Source: Gnetum montanum (taxonomy: Eukaryota; Streptophyta; Gnetopsida; Gnetales; Gnetaceae). From it: 64,000 nucleotides of DNA. The notes beneath the pieces are model-generated. The model was not told where the DNA came from. It worked only from the letters and a program-made list of their open reading frames with translations, and made no database searches. Below, piece after piece: positions 1 to 9,947 of this stretch. Location of the stretch: the NCBI GenBank assembly GCA_015680685.1, contig MNCI01000270.1:256944-320943 (forward strand), given 5' to 3'. Position 1 is the first letter of the stretch, and each line of letters opens with the position of its first letter. The translations under genes were made by a program, and so were the position numbers.

Positions 1-315
1 ACACAAATGCATCAAGTTCCCTTGAAGTCACACCCTTTTCAATCCTTGAGTCCTTCCTTAGTTTGAGAAATGCCTAGTCACCGATTCGTTATAGTTCTTA
101 TTATGAAAGGGACTGTACATTCCCAAGCTGAGAGAGACCATAGAAACTTATGGATGAATGGATGAAGTGAACTCATTGCCTGCTATATTAAAAGAGCCAT
201 ACATTAGTGTTAACATCATGACTTCAAGGTGAAAACCAAACATTAGCAACCAGTAGAAAACATTTCATACCATCATGAAGAACACTTATTAGGTGACAAA
301 CTTACAAGGTGGGTA

Positions 316-336
316 ACACACACACACACACACACA
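316..336. repeat. (AC)n microsatellite
   Basis: An uninterrupted AC dinucleotide run of 21 bases in the 3' untranslated region of element A. E has only a short degenerate CA-rich stretch at the equivalent place (about 38597-38615). Confidence 0.9.
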
Positions 337-409
337 ATGAAAAAGTATAACGATGATGTAAAAAAAAAAAAACAAGAAAAGTTAAAGAAATTTGTAAAAA
401 AAAAAATTG

Positions 410-636
410 GAAAACAAAAATGTGTAAAACAAAAACGTTATAAAATAAAAATGTGTAAAACAAAAATTTGTAAAACAAAAATGTTGTAAAATAAAAACGT
501 GTAAAACAAAAATGTGTAAAACAAAAATGTGTAAAACAAAAACTTGTAAAACAAAAATGTGAAAAACAAAAACATGTAAAACAAAAACTTGTAAAACAAA
601 AATGTGTAACACAAAAATGTGTAAAACAAAAACTTA
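410..636. repeat. 15-bp minisatellite, unit GTAAAACAAAAATGT
   Basis: About 15 imperfect head-to-tail copies of a 15-nt unit, differing mainly at the last bases (ATGT, ACTT, ACGT, ACAT). Because 15 is divisible by 3, all minus-strand frames stay open and give repetitive Phe/Cys/Thr/Leu-rich translations that are not genes. Other elements have far fewer units at the same position: E about 4-5 (38671-38735), D about 3 (13996-14060), and H, F and K about 2-3. It is therefore a copy-number-variable feature of this retrotransposon group. Confidence 0.9.
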
Positions 637-670
637 AAAAGAATTGAAGGCCCCAAATGATTAGCATAGG

Positions 671-689
671 TGGCCATCTCCCCCATGAC
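671..689 (-). promoter_or_regulatory. Extra polypurine tract downstream of pol (element A)
   Basis: On the minus strand the sequence reads GTCATGGGGGAGATGGCCA, just at the end of the polyprotein reading frame and far upstream of the 3' LTR. The same block follows pol in D, E and I, and as variants in F and K. It resembles the true PPT beside the 3' LTR (CATGGGGGTA followed by TGATGA). I recall that Athila/Tat-lineage elements carry such an extra PPT; its function here is inferred. Confidence 0.6.
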
Positions 690-721
690 TAAATGGAAAG
701 GGAGAGATCTAAAATAATGAG

Positions 722-882
722 CGCCTATTTGAATTTTTAAGAAGTGTCCAACTTCTCCCAACTGATGTTCTTAGATTAAGGGGTGGAAGTCAGTGACGCT
801 CATATTCCAATGTATCTATGCCTTCGTTGTTGGCATGGGTTGTTTCCTTAGTTCGTTCTATGCATATTTGTTGATTGCTCTT
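722..882 (-). other. Protease-RT linker remnant and deletion junction of element A
   Basis: On the minus strand, sequence similar to the linker after protease in element I runs to about 722. It then jumps directly to the last codons of integrase (the CSLFW-type tail followed by stop). The same jump occurs in E near 38822. F and K instead have integrase coding at this point (after the shared block ending CAAAATAATGAGC on the plus strand). The reading in A is broken by stops. Confidence 0.75.
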
Positions 883-1470
883 TCAACTAGCTATCAACCA
901 TGGGGTGTCTACTACTGGTTGTGTGGTTGCTACAGACAGGCATCTTTGTCTCATAGTTTCAAGGGCACACCTATTGCATGGAGGAGATGTTGTGCATTCC
1001 TCCATGTCATCACCCGATGAGTCACTGTATGTGATGCATGGAAATTTCCTCTTCTCGATCTTTCCATAAATGTTTACCTTAGAGAGTTCCAAGGAAAGAT
1101 CACGAATTCCTAGGCATGCGTCTACTGTACTCAGCCATGCCATTCCCATTATAATTGGGAAGTCCCCTTCGTTGTTGTTAACTTCTATCACCAGGAAGTC
1201 AGCTAGGTAGGACTGCCCACACACAGTGGTAATGATGTCCTCCACCAATCCCAAGGGAATGGTGATGGATTGGTCTGCCAGCTCTAGTTGAATGTTGCTC
1301 TTCTTAAGTTGGGGCAGGTTCCAGGCTTGATACATCTCTCGTGAAATTAAGTTGACTCCGAAACCTGAGTCAAGAAGAGCATTATGTGGTTCATTCTTGG
1401 CGACTTGGAGGTAGATTAAGGGACTTCCAAGATCAGATAGTTTCTTGGGAAGGTGGCCTACCTTGATCTA
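883..1470 (-). CDS. Retropepsin-like aspartic protease domain of element A
   Basis: The minus-strand reading is open across the domain. It contains the active-site motif LLDSGFGVNLIS (codons for DSG at about 1363-1374), then a beta-rich stretch with DQSITIPLGLVEDI and the flap/C-terminal block GDFPIIMGMAWLST. This is the arrangement expected of Ty3/gypsy proteases, which cut the gag-pol polyprotein in the virus-like particle. The domain follows gag and a proline-rich linker. It is followed not by RT but by a deletion to the integrase tail. It has no start codon of its own; it is part of a polyprotein. The domain looks intact, but the upstream gag is frameshifted, so this copy is probably not expressed as a whole. 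Confidence 0.8.
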
Positions 1471-1499
1471 GTCGGTTACGGTATGTGTTAACATAACCG

Positions 1500-4028
1500 T
1501 ATGTGTTAAGCTCTGATTTTGGACTGAAGGAAGCCCCAAAGCCTTGTATGTTGGAGGAGTGATCACAGACTCAACCGCTCATTGTTGTGAGAGCTTGTCT
1601 GGGCTTTTGGTTTTGAAGAAAGGTCTTTTCTTTTTACGATTGTCAGAACCAGCAACCGGTTGGATGGTTATGGCTCTTGTAGCATTGTGTTGCTGCGGTT
1701 GAGTAGGGAGTTCCCCTTGCATTGTTGGAGTAGGAGGTATGGGAACTATGGGTGGAAGAGGTGCCAATGGAGTAGGAGGATGGTATGCATATGGAATGTT
1801 TCCCAGAGGAGAAGGAGTCCTTCTAAAGTACTCTTGAACTTGGTAGTAACGTTGGGGAGTTGTGTGACCCATGGAGTCACTTGGAGAAATTGGCTGTTGC
1901 ATGCAGTAACCATATGGATCAGGCTACTGGTAAGGGTATTGATGTTTCGGCGGTGGCATCCCCCATGACTGTGGGTATTGCCACTGTTGATGTTGTCCGA
2001 TGGATCGTGGTGGAGTTCCACTTGGATAGTACGTTAATGGTTGGTGGAACTGTCTTGGGTTACCTTGGGGATAACGTAACCTATGGGGTGTTTGCTGTTT
2101 ATTAAGTCTCAGGTTGAGTGCATACACCCTAGACTCTTGTAGATGTGAGATGATTGGACAACATCCCTTAGGATGTTCATATTCGCAGATCTCACATTGA
2201 CCGTCATCGTTTGTGTTTGAGTCCACAACCTCATTGGAGATAATTATTTTCCCTTTACCCTTGTCACGTGCAGGGCCTAAATCTCTCTACTTTTTCTTGT
2301 CCTTGTCACTACTTCGTTCCTTCTTAGACTCTTCTACAATCTTTAGGACAGTTTCAATTTTACTGTTTAAGGAGCTTCATACTTCATCTACCTTAGCCGC
2401 TACTTCTATTGTTAGTTTTTGAAGCGGTAAGGTTTTTTTGTTCACCAACTCTTCGAGTGGTGACTCATCCTCTTTATCGCAAAATCTCACTCCCTTCTTT
2501 CAAAGAGAGGGATCATGGTTATATTCTTCCGCATTTTCCCTTTTTCGTAGCTCCCCTTCTTCTTTGGTTACTTGTTCCAACAAGCAATGAACTTCATGGG
2601 ATCTAAGTTTTGATAGTCTCCCTTGGGCATAAGTCCCAAGGGTTCTCCTAGTTTCATACCTTAGCCCATCTACGATGTGGTGGAGTTGATCCTGCTATGC
2701 GTAATCATGGCCCAGGCAACGATGTAACAATGCATAGTAGCGGCCCATGGCAGCATCCAAGGATTCTTGAATACCTTGTTTCCATCCTTGGATCTGCTTA
2801 CGCAAATTAGACACTCTGGAGTACGTCTGATACTTATCGTTGAAGAGTTCTAACATCGTACTCCACCTCCTAATGGTTTCCAATTCTAAGGACCGGTACC
2901 AACTCTCTACTTCCTTTATGAGTATCCTGGGAAACAACTTTAGTTTCTACCACTTGTTTTCTATGTTTTATAAGCACAGGCATCGTGGAATTGTTATAAA
3001 TGATTTTGCGGATTTGTGTTGTATCCCCCTTTGAAGCGTGGGATATTGTTCATGTCTAAGCACTTGATCCTACTATCTTTTAAATGCCTTGTTGGTATTC
3101 TCACTGCCTCCGTTATATCTAGCATGCTTTGGGTGGCAAGTAGGGGTTTGTCATGATCATCTCTTTCATGATGTCTATGATGTCTGCGTTGTTTCCTACT
3201 TTCCCTTCGTTCATGCCTTGATTCTCTTGATTGTCTTTGTCCTCTCTCTTGACTCTCTCATCGAGGTCTCTCATTTTGCCTACCTCTATCCTCATTATTA
3301 TGCTCTCAATGACTGCGCCCTGATGTGGAAGGAGAGGGTGAATGATGTGATGAAGGCAAAGAAGAAGGAGAACCATCGTCATAACAATGTTTCTTGCCTT
3401 CTCTTCTATGGCTTCAGCCCCGATCGTGATGACGATTTGAGTGTCTGTCCTTGTCATGTTTTGTTGTTCCGTCAATGAACAGTTGGTGTTCACGGGGATC
3501 AAAATTAGGGTTGTGTATTGTGGAGCATGGGTTCTGATACCCCACCTCCTCACTATTGTTAGGAGGGGGACCATCTTTCGATAGAGAACCAATTACAAGT
3601 GGTTCACCATCTCCAATTTCACTTAGGACGTGCGGGACCTCTTTGCCCTTCAATAATGTATGTTGGCTCTCCTGCCTTAAGTCCCTCATATGTTGTAAAG
3701 CTATAGGATAGTAATCCCTTGTATCAAAATCACCTATAACGTATTCAGCATAGAGCTGAGTCATGCCAATTTGTGCCAAAGCACAGAGGAGCATGTTGGG
3801 GATTGCACAATCTGGAGGTAACACTATGTTACCTTGCAAGTCTCTCCAGTGCATCTGTTCATCCTGATAAAGCATAAAAATAAAATTGGGGATATACTCA
3901 TTGGGATGAGTATATGCCACCCTATATTGTTGAGGAATTGGCAGATTTAGGTTATGTGTTTTTGATTGCCGACTGTTCTTTGTATGATCCCTAGGTGAAA
4001 TGCTCTTGTGAGAAGAAGAAGAAGACAT
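1500..4028 (-). pseudogene. gag of element A, broken by frameshifts
   Basis: The start is the ATG at 4028 (MSSSSSHKS...), 124 nt downstream of the primer site. The first about 204 codons form a conserved N-terminal region shared with B, E, F and I (YTHPNEYIPNF, HWRDLQGNIVLPPD). A Ser/His/Arg-rich low-complexity stretch follows around 3150-3480. Next come the retrotransposon gag core (SWYRSLE, ELFNDKYQTYSRVS, MGRYYALLHRCLGH at about 2695-2940), a charged region, a zinc knuckle of form CX2CX3H (CEICEYEHPKGCCP, about 2150-2200), and a Pro/Tyr/Gln-rich linker ending in a basic KKKRPFF block near 1620. Several frameshifts and stops separate these parts. The product would form the particle shell. 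Confidence 0.85.
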
Positions 4029-4151
4029 TGTGTCTTATTCGGTGTGCTATTTAACCGTTATATACTTTTCGTTTAATTAACCCTAAGGTTCGTTTAAGAT
4101 CCCAACGATGTGAGTGATTTCCTATGTTCTAGTTAGCGCACAAACACTTAG

Positions 4152-4169
4152 TCCCCAGCAACGGCGGCA
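4152..4169 (-). promoter_or_regulatory. Primer binding site, tRNA-Asp (element A)
   Basis: The plus-strand bases match the 3' end of plant tRNA-Asp, recalled as TCCCCGGCAACGGCGCCA, at 16 of 18 positions, one base from the LTR terminus at 4171. On the element strand this is the site where tRNA-Asp would prime minus-strand DNA synthesis. It is the best-preserved PBS in the window. Confidence 0.85.
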
Positions 4170-4170
4170 A

Positions 4171-4944
4171 TGATGAGTGGCGAGGTACCCCTACACTCAA
4201 CCATATGAATACGAGCGTAACATGCTTGATCTGGTCGAACTTTGCAGACGAAGTGCCTACACGCCTCATGGAACACTTAAGGTTAATTATTCGTTGTCTT
4301 CCCAGACTTACTTGTATTTGTCACGGTATGGTTAAGTATGTCCGAGGTATATGATTTTTATTGCTTTTTTGTTTTATCTCCTATGCTAGTAAGGTGACGG
4401 GTTGAAGAGACTAATTACTAACTATAACTAACTAACTAAGTCTTAATTAACCTAGCGTCAGCATCCGTTCCCACTTACCATTCACACTGTGAACCAATGC
4501 AACCTTGGTTACCAAACACTAATCGTTGTTGGGATCACCAAGCGTAACACACGTGCTCGAAGTGGTCGTACTGAGGCACTTAACTAGGAGAAAAGGGTTG
4601 AGAGAGATTAAATTACTAATAAAGCATTTAAATGGAAAATAGTAAATAATAATAAATAAAAGTCCTAATTAGCCTATTCCATGCACTGCAAGGTTTATGC
4701 AAGAAGTTCATCTTTATTGCCGTACACAAACATGTGTTTAGGTACAATATTTGCTCGAATAAATATCCATTCAGTTTGGAGCTCCTACTGCTGGCACATG
4801 GAAAATGTTCTATCTCTAGAGAGATCAAACTACTAGAGTTTCCCTATGGTCTAGGCCTAGAATGGAAAATAAGGGAGAGCCGCTTCTTATTTATAGACTT
4901 TGCGGCGCACTGCGATATCGCGTACGCGATATCGCGTCCCATTA
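4171..4944 (-). repeat. 5' LTR of element A (CGATATCG type)
   Basis: On the plus strand the LTR begins TGATGAGTGGCGAGG at 4171 and ends CCCATTA at 4944 (group consensus CCCATCA). On the element strand, U3 holds a palindromic CGATATCG module, then a TATA box in CTATAAATAAG (about 4884-4900 on plus). R/U5 follow, with two copies of a GGGATTACCAA-type repeat. The length of 774 bp fits other copies (795-838 bp). Confidence 0.85.
4911..4937. repeat. U3 palindrome (GCGATATCGC-GTAC-GCGATATCGC)
   Basis: Positions 4912-4935 are a perfect 24-bp inverted repeat: two 10-bp self-complementary units GCGATATCGC flanking GTAC. It lies just upstream of the LTR TATA box on the element strand. Longer or degenerate versions occur at the same place in D, E, F, H, J and K. 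Confidence 0.85.
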
Positions 4945-5495
4945 GTGATGGAAGAGGCCACGTGGCTTCCAAATGTCCTAGAAGTGGTAGGTTGCAACAA
5001 AAGGATAAGTTTGAAGTAGATACCAAAAAGACTAGCTTTCATAGAAATTGGGATGATGGAGAGCAAAGTGAAGAAGAGGTTGATGATATTACAAAAGACT
5101 CTCAGCTTATATGTATGGCTCTTACAAATGAAAATTGATCAGAAATTTCTGATGAACTAATAGGTAAGCATGATGAAAGGTATAGTGAATTACATGAATA
5201 AATTCTTATATTATATTATCTACTCAAGAAGGCAAAGAAAAATGTGCATAGAAAACTTTCTGAAATTTGTACCTTATCTTCCATGTTAAAAAGGGAAATC
5301 TTAGACATAAAAGCTGAGATTGAACTACTAACCCCATTAGATAAAAAGAAATGCAAGGATACTCAAGAAGAAGGGATCAATAAAAATAAAGAAAATCAAC
5401 TTAAAAGTGAAAGCTTGGAAGAAACCTCACAAAAGGATACTTGTACTAGTTCAAGCATAATTAAGTTTGATGATTCTTTTCATGAAATAAATACT
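4945..5495 (+). pseudogene. Ty1/copia gag C-terminal fragment
   Basis: One plus-strand frame runs from about 4950 to 5495 with two in-frame stops (near 5136 and 5199). It starts in the second half of a CCHC zinc knuckle (GHVASKCP). An acidic patch follows (EQSEEEVDD), then a CMAL block and a Lys/Glu-rich, probably coiled-coil stretch (VHRKLSEICTLSSMLKREIL). This order is typical of the C-terminal gag of plant Ty1/copia polyproteins. It is cut on the left by the A LTR and on the right by the truncated integrase of B. No LTR or pol of this element is in the window. Confidence 0.6.
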
Positions 5496-5960
5496 TCATA
5501 CAACATTTTGGTCTACAAATTGAGTAGTAGTGGATGATGCAAAATTGGTGAAAATTGTTATTTCTACCCATTTGGTGTTGTAGTCAACTGCTACAATGAT
5601 GTATGTCTTTCCCTTGGACATGGATGTGATGGGACCCATGAAGTCAATGCCCCATATGTCAAAGGGCTCCAGTGGTTGAATCCACTGTTGAGGATCCTCC
5701 ATTCAAGCGATCATCCCACCATCTCGTTGAAAGTGCTCACAAGATTAGATAAATTGGTGGACATCCCTGAAGATTGTAGGCCAACAATATCCTACCACTA
5801 GGATTTTTATGGTCATGCGTCTTCCAACATAGTGGCCTCCACAAGGGCCTTCATGAGCATCGTGGAGAATGTGCAATTGGTCTGCATCAGAGATGCACCA
5901 ACAAACTAAGCCACCGACACATACCTTCTAAAGATGTCTATTGATTTTCATAAAGTACTT
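5496..5960 (-). pseudogene. Integrase fragment of element B
   Basis: The readable part (5702-5496) runs from [20 protein letters not shown] through VAVDYNTKW to QFVDQNVV and then stops at the junction. It holds the first catalytic Asp region (GIDFMGP). The second Asp (SDNG block), the Glu and the C-terminal domain are lost. Sequence at 5703-5960 is the decayed zinc-binding (HHCC) region and the linker from RNase H. Integrase would insert the cDNA into chromosomes; this copy cannot. Confidence 0.8.
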
Positions 5961-5974
5961 AGCTCGATGAAGAA

Positions 5975-7450
5975 ACTGTTATTTCTTCCTAAAGTTCAGA
6001 TCTTGTGGCATCTCTTGAGTGAGAAGGTAAGTGAGCATGTCATCATACCATTTTGATTCAGTAGGCACTTGGTCATTTATTGCTCCTGTAAAGAGCAGTT
6101 CATCTAGAAATTGATGAGAGAGTGGGCTCTCCTCGTCCTTGCTATCCCATCTTAACCAAGAGAGATGGTCAATGACCACATTCTTAGTCCCTTTTTGATC
6201 TACCATTGTGAGATTGAATTCCTGCAAGATCACGAGCCACCGTATGATACAAGGGCTCACCATTGGCTTGTTCACTAGGAAGTAGATGGCACTATGATCT
6301 ATGTGCACAAACACTTTATAGCCAAGCACATAGTGCCTAAACTTTTCGAGAGCATACACCACTATCATTAGTTCTTTTTCAATTGTGGTGTAATTCAACT
6401 ATGCATCCACAATGCTTCGACTCCCACAGTGGATGTAATATGGATGTTTCTTATTGTCCAACTGCATAAGCATGGCTCCCAAGGCATAATTAGATGCATC
6501 TGTCATTATATAAAATGGTTTGGGCTTGGTGCCCATAGAATTAGAGTTTCTATAAGTTTTTCCTTTAGCTATTGGAATGCATGTTCATACTTCTTGGTCC
6601 AGATGAATGAAGCATCTTTCTTTGTAAGCTTGACCAATAGCTTTGCGATCTTAAAGAAATTATCTATAAACCGCTCGTAGTAGCTAGTGTGTCCAAGGAA
6701 TGATTAGACGTCTTTGACTATCTCTGGTTGATGTGAAATTCTTTGGATGACCCTTATCTTTTCCAAGTCTACCTGAATCCCTACTTAAGTAATTATGTGC
6801 CCCAGTACTATGCCTTCCTAGACTATTAAATGACCTTTTTTTTGCCAATTGAGCCTAAGGTTTGTTTTGACACATCTTTTGAGTACTTGCTCAAGGTAGT
6901 CCAAGGCTTGCTCAAATGTAGTTGCATAGCTAGAGAAGTCATCCATAAAGACTTCTACCCTACTACCAATCTACTATTGAAAAATACTAAGGACCAGGTG
7001 TTGGAATGTTGTAGGGGTATTGCATAGATTGAACGGCATCTTGCAATATGCAAAAGTCCCCTAGAGGCTCATGAATGTTGTTTTGGCCTGATCCTCTAGT
7101 ACAATCTGGATTTGATTATAGCCACTATAATAATCCAAAAAGCTATAATAATAATGCCTAGATATCATGTCCAACACTTGGTCCACAAATGCCAATGGAA
7201 AATGATTTTTAAATGTTGCCATATTCAACGGCCTAAAGTCAATGCAAACCTACCACTTACCAACTTTCTTTGGCACAATTACGAGTAGGCTAACCCACTC
7301 ACTATCTACAATGGGATAGATGAACCCTACCTTGAGGAGTTCTTCTATTTCCTCTTTGATGATCTACTTCAACTTAGGGTTTAGCTGCCTCTATGGTTGC
7401 CTTCTTAGCTTCATGGTCAGATTGGTGTAGATACGATGCTGGCATATCCT
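5975..7450 (-). pseudogene. Reverse transcriptase-RNase H of element B
   Basis: RT occupies about 7400-6530: EEIEELLKVGFIYPI, a motif A region with CIDFRPLN, an MPFNLCNTP block (usually MPFGLCNAP) near 7040, and the catalytic MDD of FMDDFSSY at about 6935-6955. RNase H follows (about 6520-6160) with TDASNYALG, then ALEKFRHYVLGYKVFVHIDH and a KGTKNVVIDHLSWL tail, giving the Ty3/gypsy order PR-RT-RH-INT. Many in-frame stops are present, often where relatives have Gln or Trp. The enzyme pair would copy element RNA into DNA inside the particle. Confidence 0.85.
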
Positions 7451-7799
7451 TGCATCAATTCTAGTTAGTTCAGGATATGACCAAGAAAATGTTGTTGGCC
7501 ATTTGTTTACCATCTCAAAAAACTTGTCTTTTTATTCAAGAGCAAGATTTGCATTAGTTATAACAGGTTTGCTGTTTTTTTAAAATGCATATTCCATGCT
7601 GGTTGGTAGAGTTTTAATTCTAGGAGCTCTTACTTGAAATTATCAGGGATTTCCAACTCTCCCCAACAAGTATCATCATTTTCATCTTCAAAGAGTTGGT
7701 GATAAACTTGCTCAAGTTCATCCATGCCCTCAACATATGCACATGTTAGGCTCCCAATAGGTTCCATGCATAATGTGCTACTATCAGAGTTAACTGTTA
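7451..7799 (-). pseudogene. Protease-RT linker of element B
   Basis: Decayed sequence matches the linker that is still open in element I (53808-54074), including a trace of the LEIPDHF-type block. No catalytic motif is expected here. It joins protease to RT in the polyprotein. Confidence 0.55.
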
Positions 7800-8340
7800 G
7801 CCACTGGGTATCCTCCTATTTTGTGGCTACTACATATAGGCACCTTTGGATATCTGTTTCATGCATACACTGATTGCATGCTTTGATGAATGTATTTTTA
7901 ATGGACCATATTTTTTAGATGTAATTGCACCCATTATTGTTGTATGCAATGCATGAAACTCAATTCTTCTCAAGCCATCCAAATTCATTTTCTTTGAAGA
8001 ATTCCAAGGAGAGGTCCCTGATGCCCATTCGTGCATCAATAGTGCTCAACCATGCACATCTCATAATGATGGGGAAGTCACCTTTGCATTTTTATACCTT
8101 GATCACTAGAAGATTGACAAGATAGGACCNAAACCTACCACCTTTCAAGAAGAGCAATATCCATTTGGAATTGGTAGACCAATCAATCACTATCCCTTTG
8201 GGATTAGTGGAGGACATTGTAACCATAGTTTGTGGGTGGTCCTATCTTGTCGATCTTCTAGTGATCAAGGTATAAAAATGCAAAGGTGACTTCCCCATCA
8301 TTATGGGATGTGCATGGTTGAGCACTATTGANATTTTCAT
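7800..8340 (-). pseudogene. Protease of element B, with a misoriented internal piece
   Basis: The minus strand from 8129 to 7830 reads the C-terminal half of protease (MGCAW-type block, then the stretch toward CNYI). The N-terminal half (KSNIHLELVDQSITIPLGL) is present at 8131-8331 but on the plus strand, between two single n characters. The DSG active site is missing at the 8332 join. Flipping 8131-8331 would restore colinearity with A and E apart from the gap, so this is more likely an assembly error than biology. Confidence 0.75.
8130..8332. other. Inverted contig piece between two single-n joins
   Basis: Positions 8238-8331 are the near-perfect reverse complement of 8036-8129, a 92-94 bp arm. 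The 201-bp piece is bounded by n at 8130 and 8332. If reverse-complemented, it overlaps the left contig end and continues protease in the right strand. Confidence 0.85.
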
Positions 8341-9947
8341 GGGAAGGTTACCAACCTTGATCCAATCGAAGAAAGCATGAGTTAACATCACAATATGAAT
8401 CTAAGGTGACATTTGGTTTGAAGGGCTCTCAAATGTGTTTAATGCAAAGGCTGAGGGTGCTAGAGATATAAGGCAACTAGTCGCATTAGGTTGTGAGGGT
8501 TTGGGAGGACTGTTGGGTTGAAAAAATGATCATTTCCTAGATCAATTGTCTGAACCACTCAGCTAGAAGGCTAGTTGTAAATTTACAGCCCTCATAGCAT
8601 TTTGTTACTATGGCTATGGGAGAATTTTTCCTTGCATGGACAAAGCAAGAGGTAACTAGGTAGAGGGTGGAGGGATTTGTGCAAATGGATGCAGAGGGAG
8701 GTATGGATATGGGTTCTCCCCTTAGGTAGATGATGAATGAGCTTGATGGTACTCTAGAGGATAATAGCAATGTTGGAATGAGGCATGCTTTGTAGAGCTT
8801 CATGGAGAAACAGGTTGTTGAACATAGTACCAATATGGATAGTAAGCTTATTGTTGCTAGTGGAACTACCTTGGATTGGATAAGGCAATCATCTGGGTGC
8901 TTACCTTCATGCTAGTTGAGAATTCAGTGCATACACCCCAAACTCTTGTAAGTGTGACATCATAGGGTAACATCCCTTAGGATGGTCATATTGACAAATG
9001 TCACACCTAGCATCATCATCGAAGTTTGTCTCCAAAACTTCTTCTACTACAACAACTTTGCCCTTATCTCTTTGGTAGGCATGTTCAACTTCTTTCTACC
9101 TCCTATGGTTGTCATCATTGTTCTGTTCTTTGGATACTTTAGTAATCTTCATAACAATTTGGAATTTTTCATCCAAAGAGTCCCATAATTTATCAACCTT
9201 TTCCAACATATCGAAAATAGATTTTTGGATGGGTAAGGTTTTCCTATTCACAACCTCATCAACTAGGTAACTCCTCCTTGTCATAGAATTGAACCTTCCT
9301 TTTCCTAATGTAATGGTCCTTATTATATTCTTATGCACTTTCCCTTTTTTACAACTTACCTTCTTCTTTTGCTCCCTGCTCTATCAACCTTTATATCTAA
9401 TGAGCCCTTAGTTTTGATAGTCTCCCTTGGGCATAAACCCTAAGACTTCTTCTGGTTTTTACTTTGAGCTCATTGATGATGTGGCAAAGTTGTTTTCTCT
9501 AAGAATAATCATTACTAGGGCATCAATGTAAGAGAGAATAATATCTATCCATGGTGGCATCCAATGGTTCATGTTTTCCCTATTTCTAGCCTTAGATTTG
9601 CCTTCTTAGATTAGACACTCTAGAGTACATTTGGTATTTTTCATTAAATAATTCTAGCATAGTACTTCATCTATGAATAGATTTCAGCTCTAAGGACTGG
9701 TACCAGCTTTATGCGTCTTTGATGAGTGTCCTCAAGAATAGCTTCAATTTCTACAAATTATTTTCAATATTCTATAAGGCACAGGCATCATGGAAAGCTT
9801 TGAGATGTGTTTGAGGATCAAAGTTATATCCCCCCTCAAATCTTGGGATATTGTTCATGTCTAAGAGCTTGATTTAACTATCTTTCACATACCTAGTTGG
9901 GATCTTGACTGCCTCTAGAATGTTAAGCATGCTTTGAGTTTCCAATA
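8341..9947 (-). pseudogene. gag of element B, C-terminal part
   Basis: On the minus strand, from 9947 leftward, come the gag core remnant (SNMLEILEAVKI-type entry, about 9700-9500), a charged region (NRKTLPIQKSIFDMLEKVDK, about 9260-9180), a zinc knuckle (CDICQYDHPKGCYP, about 8970-9010) and a Pro-rich linker down to 8345. The sequence continues colinearly at 20338 beyond chromovirus C. Stops and frameshifts are frequent. Confidence 0.8.

Larger units (their letters stand above)
1..668 (-). other. 3' untranslated region of element A
   Basis: There is no coding evidence here. The sequence is colinear with the regions after pol in E (38280-38760), H (46580-47000), F (23880-24340) and K (62560-63000), sharing blocks such as the one around 45-75 and the one at 205-245. 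It contains a CA run and a 15-bp minisatellite. Minus-strand ORFs across it are open only because the repeat unit is a multiple of three. Confidence 0.7.
1..4944 (-). mobile_element. Element A: gag-protease-only Athila-like Ty3/gypsy retrotransposon, 3' end outside window
   Basis: Read on the minus strand, the order is 5' LTR (4944-4171), tRNA-Asp primer site, gag, proline-rich linker, protease, about 30 codons of protease-RT linker, the last codons of integrase, then a 3' untranslated region running off the left edge. RT, RNase H and nearly all of integrase are absent. Element E (36208-42946) has the same architecture and the same junction, so this looks like an amplified non-autonomous form rather than random decay. 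The LTR and gag belong to the same group as B, E, F and I. The target duplication cannot be tested because the 3' LTR is outside the window. The element would need RT and integrase supplied by a full-length relative (inference). Confidence 0.85.

Noticed and set aside
302-761. Overlapping minus-strand ORFs with Phe/Cys/Thr/Leu repeats
   Set aside because: They translate a 15-bp AAAAC-rich minisatellite; all frames are open because the unit is a multiple of three. Not a gene.
4912-4935. Palindromic arrays as a CRISPR array, satellite or replication origin
   Set aside because: They occur only in LTR U3 regions at a fixed distance from the TATA box and lack unique spacers of regular length; no bacterial or phage context.
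8036-8331. Large inverted repeat or hairpin in element B protease
   Set aside because: Arms end exactly at single-n joins and flipping the piece restores gene order; best read as a scaffolding error.
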